Assembly: GCF_025642255.1 (NCBI RefSeq)
Contig: NZ_CP106759.1
Location: forward strand, 1,205,501 to 1,269,500
Direction of reading: 5' to 3'
Source of the DNA: Stenotrophomonas maltophilia
Lineage (GTDB): Bacteria > Pseudomonadota > Gammaproteobacteria > Xanthomonadales > Xanthomonadaceae
Length of the DNA: 64,000 nt
The stretch's first letter is position 1; each line of letters opens with the position of its first letter. The notes beneath the pieces were generated by a model. It was not told where the DNA came from. It ran no database searches and saw nothing but the letters and a program-made list of their open reading frames with translations. Below, piece by piece: positions 1-7,499 of the stretch. The translations under genes and the position numbers were made by a program.

Positions 1-60
1 CCGGCGGAGACATCCGACGCCCCATTGCCGTGGTAGCGCCGGGCCATGCCCGGCGGAGAC
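1..60 (+). repeat. SMAG/REP-type palindromes (one partial, one whole)
   Basis: A GTAG tag at 33-36 is followed by an 8-bp perfect stem (CGCCGGGC at 37-44, GCCCGGCG at 48-55) with a CAT loop. The trailing 11 bases CCGGCGGAGAC (50-60) also occur at 1-11, so the window opens at the end of a second copy in the same orientation. GTAG-headed palindromes of this kind are known REPs in Stenotrophomonas. It lies just past the stop codon of the phosphodiesterase gene. Confidence 0.75.
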
Positions 61-66
61 GCCCGA

Positions 67-1317
67 TCAACGCAGCGTCTGCTTCAGTGTCTCGGCATTG
101 CCGTCGTTCGGCGCGGCTGGAACCTGCAGCAGGTGCGCCAGCAGCGGATAGACATCGACGTTGTCGAAGCCGTCGATCAGCAGCCCCTGTCGGAACGACG
201 GGCCGCTCGCCACGAACACCGCACGCATCGACGGCAGCGCCGGATCGTAGCCGTGCGAGCCGCCGTCGCGACGATCGCGCCTGGCGATCCAGTCCCGGGT
301 CAGCGCGTCCCAGCCTTCATCCATCTGGCAGACGATGGCGGGTATGCGTGGATGCGTGCCGTAATGCCAGCGCGCAGGCAGGTTCTCCTTCTTCCAGCAT
401 TCGTAGTGGGCATGGCGGCCGAGCAGGGCACGTTCGGCCTCGGCTTCACGCCCCGCGACCGGCGCGAAGCCGACCGACTGGCCCTGGCTGACGTTGCGTG
501 CGATGGCCGGGTCCACCATCGACTCGGTGGCGATCACCTGGCCGTCGCCCACCGCGGCCATGCCGTGATCGGAAACCACGATCACATTGGTGGTGGCTGT
601 CAGGCCACGCTGCTGCAGTCCGTCGAGCACCTGGCCGACAACCTGGTCGGCCCGCACGATGGCTGCCGTGTACTGCTGCGACTGCGGCCCATGGTGATGT
701 CCGGCCTTGTCGACGTGTTCCATGTACAGCGTGGCCAGGCGCGGCGCCTCGGCATCGCTGCGTGCCAGCCAGCCCAGTACGGTCTGCACACGTTGCTCGA
801 ACGGTTCCTTGTCGTTATACGCCAGCCACTGGCTGGGGCGCACGCCCTTGATCTCCGCTTCGCTGCCCGGCCAGGACCAGGTCGCGGAACGCACGCCGGC
901 TTTCTCCGCGCTGACCCAGATCGGCTCGCCGCCCCACCAGTCGCTGCGGGTGACCGCCTCGCGGTTGCTCAGCGCGAAACTGCCCAGCGATGCGTCGTCC
1001 ATCGCATTGTGGATGATGCCGTGATGGTCAGGGCGCAGACCGGTCACGATGGTGTAGTGGTTGGGGAAGGTCAGCGAGGGATAGGAGGGCGTCATCCAGC
1101 GTGCGCGCACGCCGCTGTCGATCATCCGCTGCAGGTTCGGCGTCAGCCCGCGGTCCAGCGCGTCGGCACGCAGGCCATCGATGGAGATCAGCAGCAGCTT
1201 CGGCGGTGCGGCCGTTGCCGCAGGCGTGGAGACGGTGGCGGTCGGGGCGGGTGCGGTGGTGCAGGCGGCCAACGGCAGCAGCAGCGCCAGCGCGCAGGTC
1301 AGGCGTACGGAAGTCAT
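67..1317 (-). CDS. Secreted ectonucleotide pyrophosphatase/phosphodiesterase (NPP, alkaline phosphatase superfamily)
   Basis: Predicted metal-dependent hydrolase of phosphodiester or pyrophosphate bonds, acting in the periplasm or on the outer membrane. The 416-aa product begins with a lipoprotein signal whose lipobox LPLAAC places the acylated Cys near residue 19. The fold shows the first metal Asp in LLISIDGLRADAL, the NPP nucleophile region PSYPSLTFPNHYTIVTG with catalytic Thr, and further metal ligands in MEHVDKAGHHHGP and VVSDHGM. The length suits a compact bacterial NPP. A TTGGGC-N17-TATGAT promoter-like pair sits so close to the ATG that the transcript may be leaderless. The substrate cannot be told from sequence. 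The gene stands alone; ogt downstream of its start region points the same way but is separated by a palindromic repeat. Confidence 0.88.
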   Translation of the reverse strand: MTSVRLTCALALLLPLAACTTAPAPTATVSTPAATAAPPKLLLISIDGLRADALDRGLTPNLQRMIDSGVRARWMTPSYPSLTFPNHYTIVTGLRPDHHGIIHNAMDDASLGSFALSNREAVTRSDWWGGEPIWVSAEKAGVRSATWSWPGSEAEIKGVRPSQWLAYNDKEPFEQRVQTVLGWLARSDAEAPRLATLYMEHVDKAGHHHGPQSQQYTAAIVRADQVVGQVLDGLQQRGLTATTNVIVVSDHGMAAVGDGQVIATESMVDPAIARNVSQGQSVGFAPVAGREAEAERALLGRHAHYECWKKENLPARWHYGTHPRIPAIVCQMDEGWDALTRDWIARRDRRDGGSHGYDPALPSMRAVFVASGPSFRQGLLIDGFDNVDVYPLLAHLLQVPAAPNDGNAETLKQTLR

Positions 1318-1323
1318 CCGCCC

Positions 1324-1352
1324 ATCATAGTGCGAGGTAATGACGCGCCCAA
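1324..1352 (-). promoter_or_regulatory. Candidate sigma-70 promoter giving a leaderless NPP transcript
   Basis: On the minus strand TTGGGC (1352-1347) is followed after 17 bp by TATGAT (1329-1324). A start site 7 nt further would fall at or next to the A of the ATG at 1317. The -10 matches 5 of 6 consensus bases and the -35 only 3, so this is a prediction from pattern alone. Confidence 0.35.
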
Positions 1353-1374
1353 GACACGGCGCGCCAGGACCGTC

Positions 1375-1416
1375 CGCGGTCAGATCCCTTTCCCACGGGA
1401 AAAGGGATCTAACCCC
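1375..1416. repeat. GGTCAGATCCC palindromic intergenic repeat
   Basis: AGATCCCTTTCCC (1382-1394) pairs with the strand at 1397-1410 (GGGAAAAGGGATCT) with one bulged base and a tiny loop, inside flanking GGTC/AACC arms. The same sequence theme recurs as a double element at 31363-31456 and as a half element near 3468-3482, so it is a dispersed repeat. It lies just downstream of ogt and may also terminate it. Confidence 0.65.
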
Positions 1417-1425
1417 GATCTCCCA

Positions 1426-1917
1426 TCAGGCGAACAGCGGTACCTGGCGTTGCTCAAGCCGCAGCAGTGCTGCCTTGGTCTCCAGTCCGCCGCCGAAACC
1501 GGTCAGCGCTCCGTTGCTGCCGATCACGCGATGGCAGGGCAGGATGATCGGCAGGGGATTGCGGCCGTTGGCGGCGCCGACCGCGCGCGTCGCGCTGGGC
1601 TGGCCCAGGTGCTGCGCCAACTGCAGGTAGCTCCAGGTCTGGCCGAACGGTATCAACGCCAGGGCGTGCCACACGCGCAGCTGGAACGGGGTGCCGCGCG
1701 GTGCCAGCAGCAGATCGAATGTGCTGCGTTCGCCATGCAGGTACTGCAGCAGCTGTTCGCGGGCCTCGGGAAACGCGCCGGGCGCATTGTGCCAGTCGCT
1801 GCGTCCGCGCGCGGGGTGGCGGTTTTCAGGAAACAGCACGTGGGCCAGGCCACGTTCGTCACCGGCGATGGTGAGCTCGCCGATCGGGCTGTCAAAACGG
1901 TCGAACAACAACGTCAT
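1426..1917 (-). CDS. ogt: Methylated-DNA--protein-cysteine S-methyltransferase (Ogt)
   Basis: Suicide repair enzyme that moves the alkyl group from O6-alkylguanine or O4-alkylthymine to its own cysteine. The 163-aa product has the active-site PCHRVIG motif, the preceding AVGAANGRNPLPIILPCH helix-turn-helix/Asn-hinge region, and the C-terminal GFGGGLETKAALL signature. I chose the ATG at 1917 over the upstream one at 1953 because it overlaps the stop of the Ada-AlkA gene as ATGA, the usual arrangement for coupled genes, and because MTLLFDRFDSPIGEL aligns with the start of the family. Co-transcription with the Ada-AlkA fusion makes an adaptive-response operon likely. Confidence 0.95.
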   Translation of the reverse strand: MTLLFDRFDSPIGELTIAGDERGLAHVLFPENRHPARGRSDWHNAPGAFPEAREQLLQYLHGERSTFDLLLAPRGTPFQLRVWHALALIPFGQTWSYLQLAQHLGQPSATRAVGAANGRNPLPIILPCHRVIGSNGALTGFGGGLETKAALLRLEQRQVPLFA

Positions 1918-3392
1918 GTCGGTTCTCCAACGAACGTGCCGGACAGATGCCACAGATGCAGCACCGCATACGAGCGCCAGGGGCGCCAGGGCTGGGATCG
2001 CGCTTCGGTGGCGCGTTCGCTCAGGCGCTGCCCCTGGGCATGGCCGAGCACCTGCTGCAGCACCAGGTCACCTGCAGGAAACGCGTCGGGCTGGCCCAGG
2101 CCGCGCAGGGCGATGTACTGCGCCGTCCACGGGCCGATGCCGGGCAGGGCCACGCAGCGGGCGACGAATTCCTCCAGTGCCTGGCCGGGCCCGAAGTCGA
2201 GCTGGCCACTGACGCAGGCTGCGGCCAGTGCGCGCACGGTGGCGGCGCGGCTGCGTGGCAGACCGATCGATTCCAGAGGGGCGTCCGCCAATACCGAGGG
2301 AGAGGGGAACTGGCGGTCGAACTCCGTCGGCATGCCCGGCAGGTGGGCGCCATGCGCGTCGACCAGCCGGCGCGCGAAGGTGGTCGCCGCCGCAACGCTG
2401 ACCTGCTGGCCGAGCACGGCACGCACCGCCACCTCGAAGCCATCCCAGCCGCCCGGCACGCGCAGGCCAGGGCGTTCGGCGATGCCGCGCGCCAGCAGCG
2501 GCTCTTCACCGAGCGCGGCATGCACCTGCTGCAGGTCGGCATCGAGATCGAATACCCGCCGCACGCGTCGCACGATGTCCGGTATCAGCCGCGGATCGAC
2601 CGCACCCAACTGCAGGCGCAGTTCCGGCCGCTTCGGATCAGCCGTCACGCGCAGCAGGGTGGGTCGTTCAGGCGTGCCGAGCACGCGCTGGTAGCTGTCG
2701 TCGCCGATCAGTTCGATGCCCGGCAGGCAGCGCTTGCGCAGGAACGCCAGCATGCGCGGAAAATCCAGCGGAGGCCGGTAGCCCAGGCGCAGCACCAGGC
2801 CACCGTCATCGGCGGCCAGCGGGACGTGTTGGCGGCGCAGCGTGGTCGGCGCCATCCCGCAGCCCTGCAGGAAGGCGGTGTTGAAGCGGCGCAGGCTGTT
2901 GTAGCCCGCCGCGAGCGCAACGTCGGTGACCGGCAGGGTGGTTTCGGTCAGCAGCTGCTTGGCCAGCAGCAGGCGGTGGGTGGCGTGAATCTGGCCGGGC
3001 GTGGCGCCCAGGTGCTCCACGAACAGGCGCTGCAGCTGGCGTGCGCTGAGGCCGATCTTCGCAGCCAGTCCGGCAACCGGCTGCTCCTGCAGGAAGCCGC
3101 CGTGGATCAACGCCAGCGCCCGCTGCACGGCCTGGCCGGCCAGCGCCTGCTGTGCCTGCGGCGCCAGTTCGGGACGGCAGCGAAGGCAGGGCCGGTAACC
3201 GGCGGCAGTGGCTGCGGCCGCACTCGGGAAATAGGTGATGTTGCGCGGCTTCGGCGGCGGCGCCGGGCAGACCGGCCGACAGTAGATGCCGGTGCTGCGC
3301 ACGGCGGTGAAGAACACGCCATCAAAGCGCGCGTCACGGGCGAGGCGGGCACGGTCGCAGGCAGCGGTGTCGAGGACGAGGGCGGTGTTCAT
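1914..3392 (-). CDS. Ada-type regulator fused to AlkA DNA-3-methyladenine glycosylase
   Basis: A 492-aa fusion. Residues about 10-75 form the Ada zinc/methyl-acceptor domain with all four Cys (YCRPVC and PCLRC). Residues about 85-185 form an AraC-type helix-turn-helix. Residues about 200-290 are the AlkA N-terminal domain, followed by a HhH-GPD glycosylase core with AVLGQQVSVAAA, the hairpin LPGIGPWTAQYIALRG and a catalytic Asp in FPAGDLVLQQ. By analogy with Ada, methylphosphotriester repair at the N-terminal Cys would switch on transcription, while the C-terminal part excises alkylated bases. E. coli Ada carries Ogt instead of AlkA; here Ogt is the separate gene immediately downstream, overlapping by 4 bp. 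Domain order is read directly from sequence; inducibility is inferred. Confidence 0.93.
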   Translation of the reverse strand: MNTALVLDTAACDRARLARDARFDGVFFTAVRSTGIYCRPVCPAPPPKPRNITYFPSAAAATAAGYRPCLRCRPELAPQAQQALAGQAVQRALALIHGGFLQEQPVAGLAAKIGLSARQLQRLFVEHLGATPGQIHATHRLLLAKQLLTETTLPVTDVALAAGYNSLRRFNTAFLQGCGMAPTTLRRQHVPLAADDGGLVLRLGYRPPLDFPRMLAFLRKRCLPGIELIGDDSYQRVLGTPERPTLLRVTADPKRPELRLQLGAVDPRLIPDIVRRVRRVFDLDADLQQVHAALGEEPLLARGIAERPGLRVPGGWDGFEVAVRAVLGQQVSVAAATTFARRLVDAHGAHLPGMPTEFDRQFPSPSVLADAPLESIGLPRSRAATVRALAAACVSGQLDFGPGQALEEFVARCVALPGIGPWTAQYIALRGLGQPDAFPAGDLVLQQVLGHAQGQRLSERATEARSQPWRPWRSYAVLHLWHLSGTFVGEPT

Positions 3393-3467
3393 GCGCCCAG
3401 TCTAGGCCGCTCATGTGGAGGATACTCGCCGGATTCGGACATGGATGCAGCGGGTCGCGATCCGGGG

Positions 3468-3482
3468 TCAGAACCGGTTCAG
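3468..3482. repeat. Half copy of the GGGGTCAGA repeat
   Basis: The gap between the Ada-AlkA gene and the lipoprotein gene contains GGGGTCAGAACC, the arm of the palindrome family seen at 1375 and 31363, without a matching partner arm nearby. It is short, so chance resemblance is possible. Confidence 0.35.
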
Positions 3483-3552
3483 TGCCACGTGCTGAATGCG
3501 CGCGCCGGGCAGGTAGACTGTGATCCTTGTTCCTGCGAAATCCGGTTGCCCG

Positions 3553-4716
3553 ATGTCCGCCTTGATCCGCTGGTTGCCCCTGTTGTGCCTGGCCCTTGCG
3601 GGCTGCAGCCAGTTGGAGAATCCGGGCAACGTGACCGCGGCTGACAAGGCGGCACGGGCACCGGCCAGCGATGGCGACAACATGGTGTCGATCAACGCCG
3701 CCGACGCCCCACCACCGCCGTCCCCGCCGCGCAGCCGCGCTGATCGGCCGTGGCCGCAGGCGCAGCTGGAGAACGGCCGGGCCTGGGTCAGCTGCAGCAC
3801 CGATTACGCGGCCGAAGGCGGCGACGGCGTGGAGCTGGACGGGCTGCAGCGCGAGCAGATCAGCCAGGCGCTGCAGCCGTGCGCCGAGCGTGGCCTGCTG
3901 CGGGTGCGCTACAACGGCAAGATCAATCCCGGGTTCGCCGAAATGATGTGGCGCCTGGCCGTGGTGGCCGACGCGCTGGAGATCCACAAGCGCATCCTCG
4001 ATCTCGACTCCAGTGGTGGCCAGGTCGAGTCGGCGATCATTGCCGGCGACAGCATCGGCGAATCGGGCTGGACCATCTGGGTGCGCGAAGGATCGATCTG
4101 CCACAGCGCCTGCGTGTTCGTGCTCGCGGCCGGCGACAACCGCCTGCTGACCGGCAAGGTCGGCATCCACCGCATGATGCGCATCAGCTCCAAGGCGACC
4201 TCGCGCGCCGAGCTCAACCGCGAGCTGCACGAGGTCTACGACAACGTGAAGGATTATCTGCAGCGCAACGGTGTGGCGGTGGGCGTTGCTGATCTGATGA
4301 TGACCGTGCCCAACCGCAGCCTGCGCCTGCTGACCCCCGAGGAGCTGCGGCAGTTCGGCCTGGATGGCACCAATGCGGTGCAGGACGACCTGGAACGGAT
4401 CAAACAGATGCGCGCGTGTGGCGACGATTTCGTGCAGCGCAAGGACGCGTTCCTGATCGCCTTCGACCAGCAGTGCAAGCGCGACGGTGCGGACATGGAA
4501 TCGATCAACAGCTGCGGCCAGTCGCTCAAGCAGCGGTTCGGTTTCCCCGATCCGGTCTGCCCCGAGGAGAGCCCGCTGTCGGAGATCGACGTGGCCACGC
4601 TGCCAACGTCTCCTCCGCCGCAGGTTCCGGTGGCGGAACAGCCGGCAGTGGAGACGGAGACCCAGGCCTCACAGGCCGATGCCGAAGCAACCCAGGGCAG
4701 CGTGCCGCTGCGCTGA
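3553..4716 (+). CDS. COG3904-like lipoprotein with ClpP/crotonase-type core
   Basis: A 387-aa lipoprotein: signal MSALIRWLPLLCLALAGC with the acylated Cys at about residue 16, then a Pro/Ser-rich linker. The central region (about 90-260) resembles the ClpP-like fold: LDLDSSGGQVESA gives the oxyanion-loop glycines, SICHSACVFVLAAG carries a candidate nucleophile Ser, and KVGIHRMM a candidate His. These positions match the COG3904 family of predicted periplasmic proteins, for which a protease-like role is assumed but not shown in anything I know. The C-terminal third has several Cys and an acidic, low-complexity tail. I moved the start from 3520 to 3553 because only that ATG gives a proper lipoprotein signal. 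Confidence 0.8.
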   Translation: MSALIRWLPLLCLALAGCSQLENPGNVTAADKAARAPASDGDNMVSINAADAPPPPSPPRSRADRPWPQAQLENGRAWVSCSTDYAAEGGDGVELDGLQREQISQALQPCAERGLLRVRYNGKINPGFAEMMWRLAVVADALEIHKRILDLDSSGGQVESAIIAGDSIGESGWTIWVREGSICHSACVFVLAAGDNRLLTGKVGIHRMMRISSKATSRAELNRELHEVYDNVKDYLQRNGVAVGVADLMMTVPNRSLRLLTPEELRQFGLDGTNAVQDDLERIKQMRACGDDFVQRKDAFLIAFDQQCKRDGADMESINSCGQSLKQRFGFPDPVCPEESPLSEIDVATLPTSPPPQVPVAEQPAVETETQASQADAEATQGSVPLR

Positions 4717-4774
4717 CAAACGCCTCACCCGGCTGGCGTAGACTGCGGTTCCTTCCGATGAACCGGTGGTGTCC

Positions 4775-5338
4775 ATGAAGCGCGTGCTCCTGCTGCTGTC
4801 CCTGTTGCCGCTTGCTGCATTCGCCCAGGTGCCCGCGCCCGCCACGCCGGCTCCGGCGCCGGCGCGCCCGGCGCCGAGTACGCCGGCCGCCGCGCCACCG
4901 GCGACAGCGGCGACAGCGGCACGGCCGCCCGCACCGGCCCTCAGCCCGGCACAGCAGGCGCAGGTGCAGAAGCAGGACGCGGAGATGGGGGCGGCCGCAC
5001 TGAGGGCCGCGCAGATGGTCGACGCCAACCGCGCGGGCGAGTTGTGGGATGGCGCATCAGCCGTAGCGCGGCGCGCGGTGACCAAGCCGGCCTTCATCAG
5101 CCAGCTGACCGCCGATCGCACCCGTCTGGGGGCCTTGAGTGGTCGCGGCCAACCGTCCATTACCCGGGTGAAGTACGCGGCCGGCGCCGTCGTGCCCGAA
5201 GGCCTGTACATCAATGTCAGCTTCCCGACCCGCTTCGCCAACAGTGCGCAGCCCGTGCGCGAACTGGTCTCGTTCCGCTTCGATGAGGACCAGGTCTGGC
5301 GCCTGGCCGGTTACAGCCTGCGCGCACCCGGACCCTGA
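4775..5338 (+). CDS. Secreted DUF4019-domain protein
   Basis: A 187-aa exported protein. The signal peptide MKRVLLLLSLLPLAAFAQ is followed by a Pro-Ala-rich linker (about residues 19-58) and a globular domain from about 70 onward with the DUF4019 pattern: GELWDGAS near the start, LGALSGRG, and the C-terminal strand-rich DEDQVWRLAGYSL. Function of DUF4019 is unknown. The ATG at 4775 was preferred to 4766 because the signal peptide starts there. The stop lies 11 bp before the MAPEG gene, so the two are probably one transcript. Confidence 0.85.
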   Translation: MKRVLLLLSLLPLAAFAQVPAPATPAPAPARPAPSTPAAAPPATAATAARPPAPALSPAQQAQVQKQDAEMGAAALRAAQMVDANRAGELWDGASAVARRAVTKPAFISQLTADRTRLGALSGRGQPSITRVKYAAGAVVPEGLYINVSFPTRFANSAQPVRELVSFRFDEDQVWRLAGYSLRAPGP

Positions 5339-5349
5339 AGGAGAACAGC

Positions 5350-5739
5350 ATGGCGGCCGAACTGACACTGCTGGCGTGGTCGACGCTGCTGGGGTTTGTC
5401 TACATCTTCGCCACCTCCACGGTGGTGACCCGCGAGCGGGGCATGAAGTGGAACGCGTCGGCACGCGACGAACAGGGCCGGCCACTCAGCCCGCTGGCAG
5501 GGCGGCTGCAACGGGCCCAGTCCAACTTCCTTGAGACGTTCCCGTTCTTCGCCGCCGCCGCGATCGCGGTGGTGGTGGCCGGTCGCAGCAGCGACACCAC
5601 GGCACTGGCCGCGCAGGCGTACTTCTGGGCACGGGTGGTCTACCTGCCGCTGTACGCCGCGGGTGTGCCCTACGTGCGCAGCCTGGTGTGGCTGGTGTCG
5701 CTGCTGTCGATCCTGGCGCTGGTGTTCGCACTGCTGTGA
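5350..5739 (+). CDS. MAPEG family membrane protein
   Basis: A 129-aa integral membrane protein with four hydrophobic segments (about 5-25, 62-80, 85-100, 108-128) and the MAPEG hallmark GRLQRAQSNFLETFPFFAAA, in which the Arg/Asn/Glu cluster at the end of helix 2 binds glutathione or lipid in eukaryotic homologues. Bacterial MAPEG proteins are mostly uncharacterised. An AAGGAG ribosome site lies 7 nt before the ATG. It follows the DUF4019 gene by 11 bp. Confidence 0.9.
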   Translation: MAAELTLLAWSTLLGFVYIFATSTVVTRERGMKWNASARDEQGRPLSPLAGRLQRAQSNFLETFPFFAAAAIAVVVAGRSSDTTALAAQAYFWARVVYLPLYAAGVPYVRSLVWLVSLLSILALVFALL

Positions 5740-5819
5740 GCCGGGCCTGATCCAGATCAAGGCCGGTCAGCTTTGCGGCGCTATGCTGGCTGCGACTGGA
5801 TCGATGGCGGGAGCCGCGC

Positions 5820-6998
5820 ATGCGCAGGATGGATGTGGTGGTGGTCGGCGCGGGGCCGGCAGGACTGTGCTTCGCACGCGCGCTGGCCGGCAGCGGGCTG
5901 CAGATCGGGCTGATCGAAGCGCAGCCACGCCAGGCGCTCGCCGAAGCGGCGTTCGACGGCCGCGAGATCGCGCTGACCCACGCGTCGCGGCAGAGCCTGG
6001 AGCAGCTGGGGCTGTGGGCACGGCTGCCGGAGGCCGAGATTTCCGAACTGCGCGATGCCAAGGTGATGAACGGCGGCTCGCCGTTCGCACTGACCTTCGC
6101 CAGCAGCCAGGTCGATGGTCAGCCGCTGGGTTGGCTGGTGCCCAATCATCTGATCCGCCGTGCGGCGTGGGACGCGGTGCAGCGCCAGGACGGCCTGGAG
6201 CTGTTCGACGGGCGCAAGGTGCAGGGCGTGCAGGCCGATGCGCAGGGCCATGTAGTCGCGCTGGATGACGGCAGCAGGCTGCATGCGCGGCTGCTGGTGG
6301 CCGCGGACAGCCGTTTCTCCGCAACCCGGCGCATGCTCGGCATCGGTGCGCAGATGCGCGACTTCGGCAAGTCGATGCTGGTGTGCCGCATGCGCGTCGA
6401 ACGCGACCATCACCACACCGCGTGGGAGTGGTTCGGCTACGGTCGTACGATGGCGCTGCTGCCGCTCAACGAAGGCCAGGCATCTGCGGTGATCACGCTG
6501 CCCCCGCGGCGGATCGAGGATCTGCTGGCGATGGATGAGGTAGCCTTCGGTGAGGCCGTCAGCGGCTTCTTCGAGCATCGGCTGGGGGGCATGCAGCCGG
6601 TCGCCACGCCGCAGGCCTATCCGTTGGTGGGTGTCTATGCACACCATTTCGCAGGCGAGCGCTCGGCGCTGATCGGCGATGCCGCGGTGGGCATGCACCC
6701 GGTCACCGCCCATGGCTTCAACCTGGGCCTGGCCAGTGCCCAGCGCCTGGCGCGGGGCATCGCCGGCCAGCAGCGCCGCGGCGCGGACATCGCTGCGGCC
6801 GGCATGCTGGCCAGCTACCAGCGTGGCCATCGGATGGCGGCGCGACCGCTGTACGAGGCGACCAATGCGATCGCCAGCCTGTACACCGATGATCGGCGCC
6901 CGGCGCGGCTGCTGCGGGCAGCGGGCCTGCGTGTCGCCCAGGGCGTGGCACCGTTCAGGCAGCTGATCGCCTCGCACCTGACCCAGCGCGTGGCCTGA
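5820..6998 (+). CDS. FAD-dependent ubiquinone hydroxylase, UbiH/Coq6 family (UbiM-like)
   Basis: A 392-aa flavoprotein monooxygenase. VVVGAGPAGLCFARAL at residues 6-21 is the dinucleotide-binding GxGxxG. GREIALTHASRQSLEQLGLW matches the second UbiH-family conserved block. GDAAVGMHPVTAHGFNLGL near residue 285 is the FAD/ribityl-binding motif in the form I associate with UbiM, a C5/C6 ring hydroxylase of ubiquinone synthesis. The exact carbon hydroxylated cannot be decided by motif; UbiH, UbiF or UbiI activity is the alternative. No other ubi gene is near, which is normal for this pathway. Confidence 0.82.
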   Translation: MRRMDVVVVGAGPAGLCFARALAGSGLQIGLIEAQPRQALAEAAFDGREIALTHASRQSLEQLGLWARLPEAEISELRDAKVMNGGSPFALTFASSQVDGQPLGWLVPNHLIRRAAWDAVQRQDGLELFDGRKVQGVQADAQGHVVALDDGSRLHARLLVAADSRFSATRRMLGIGAQMRDFGKSMLVCRMRVERDHHHTAWEWFGYGRTMALLPLNEGQASAVITLPPRRIEDLLAMDEVAFGEAVSGFFEHRLGGMQPVATPQAYPLVGVYAHHFAGERSALIGDAAVGMHPVTAHGFNLGLASAQRLARGIAGQQRRGADIAAAGMLASYQRGHRMAARPLYEATNAIASLYTDDRRPARLLRAAGLRVAQGVAPFRQLIASHLTQRVA

Positions 6999-7009
6999 AC
7001 AGGGTCAGA

Positions 7010-7231
7010 TCAGCCGGCCGCCAGCACCCGGATCTGGCTGTCGGCGAATTCGACCACCTGGCCTGCGCGGATCTTGCAGGCCTTGCGCAGTTCAACTTCG
7101 CCGTCGACCCGTACCTGGCCCTCGCTGATGACCATCTTGGCCTCGCCGCCACTGGTGACCAGGTCGGCCAGCTTGAGCAGCTGCTTGAGTTCGACGTAGT
7201 CACCGTCGAGGTCGAATTCGAGAATCTGCAT
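7010..7231 (-). CDS. Small S4-domain RNA-binding protein (YbcJ family)
   Basis: A 73-aa protein consisting almost entirely of one S4 domain: LKQLLKLADLVTSGGEAK at residues about 16-33 is the helical half, and GQVRVDGEVELRKACKI with VVEFADSQI forms the strand half. Free-standing S4 proteins of this size bind structured RNA, perhaps rRNA; the ligand here is unknown. It converges with the ubiquinone hydroxylase gene, with 11 bp between the two stop codons. Confidence 0.9.
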   Translation of the reverse strand: MQILEFDLDGDYVELKQLLKLADLVTSGGEAKMVISEGQVRVDGEVELRKACKIRAGQVVEFADSQIRVLAAG

Positions 7232-7461
7232 GGAGCGGGGGTTCCTGGGAAGGGGCGCAGGCCAGCGGCCGGGCCGGGAAAAGGGCGCGTATTGTGCGCC
7301 AGCACGGGGCCTGACGGCACGCGAAGGGAAAAACTGTACGCCTCGTTCAGGATCAATGCGGTATCATTCCGCTCTGAGCGAGTGAAATCTCCTCCGACCG
7401 AGCAGCGCCAGGGCACGCGATAAGAAGGGCGCCCAAAGCGCGGACCATCACCTTTTTTATC

Positions 7462-7485
7462 GCACTGCCAGGAAGACGGCAGTGC
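7462..7485 (+). promoter_or_regulatory. Hairpin in the deaD leader just upstream of the ribosome site
   Basis: GCACTGCC (7462-7469) and GGCAGTGC (7478-7485) form a perfect 8-bp stem with an 8-nt purine-rich loop AGGAAGAC. The stem ends 14 nt before the deaD ATG, next to the CGGAG ribosome site. The loop itself resembles a Shine-Dalgarno sequence. Long structured leaders are known for cold-shock helicase mRNAs; control here is inferred. Confidence 0.5.
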
Positions 7486-7499
7486 CTTCGGAGTTCCCC

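Noticed and set aside
46..2694. An 882-codon plus-strand frame over NPP, ogt and Ada-AlkA
   Set aside because: It crosses three recognisable minus-strand genes; composition is that of a shadow frame.
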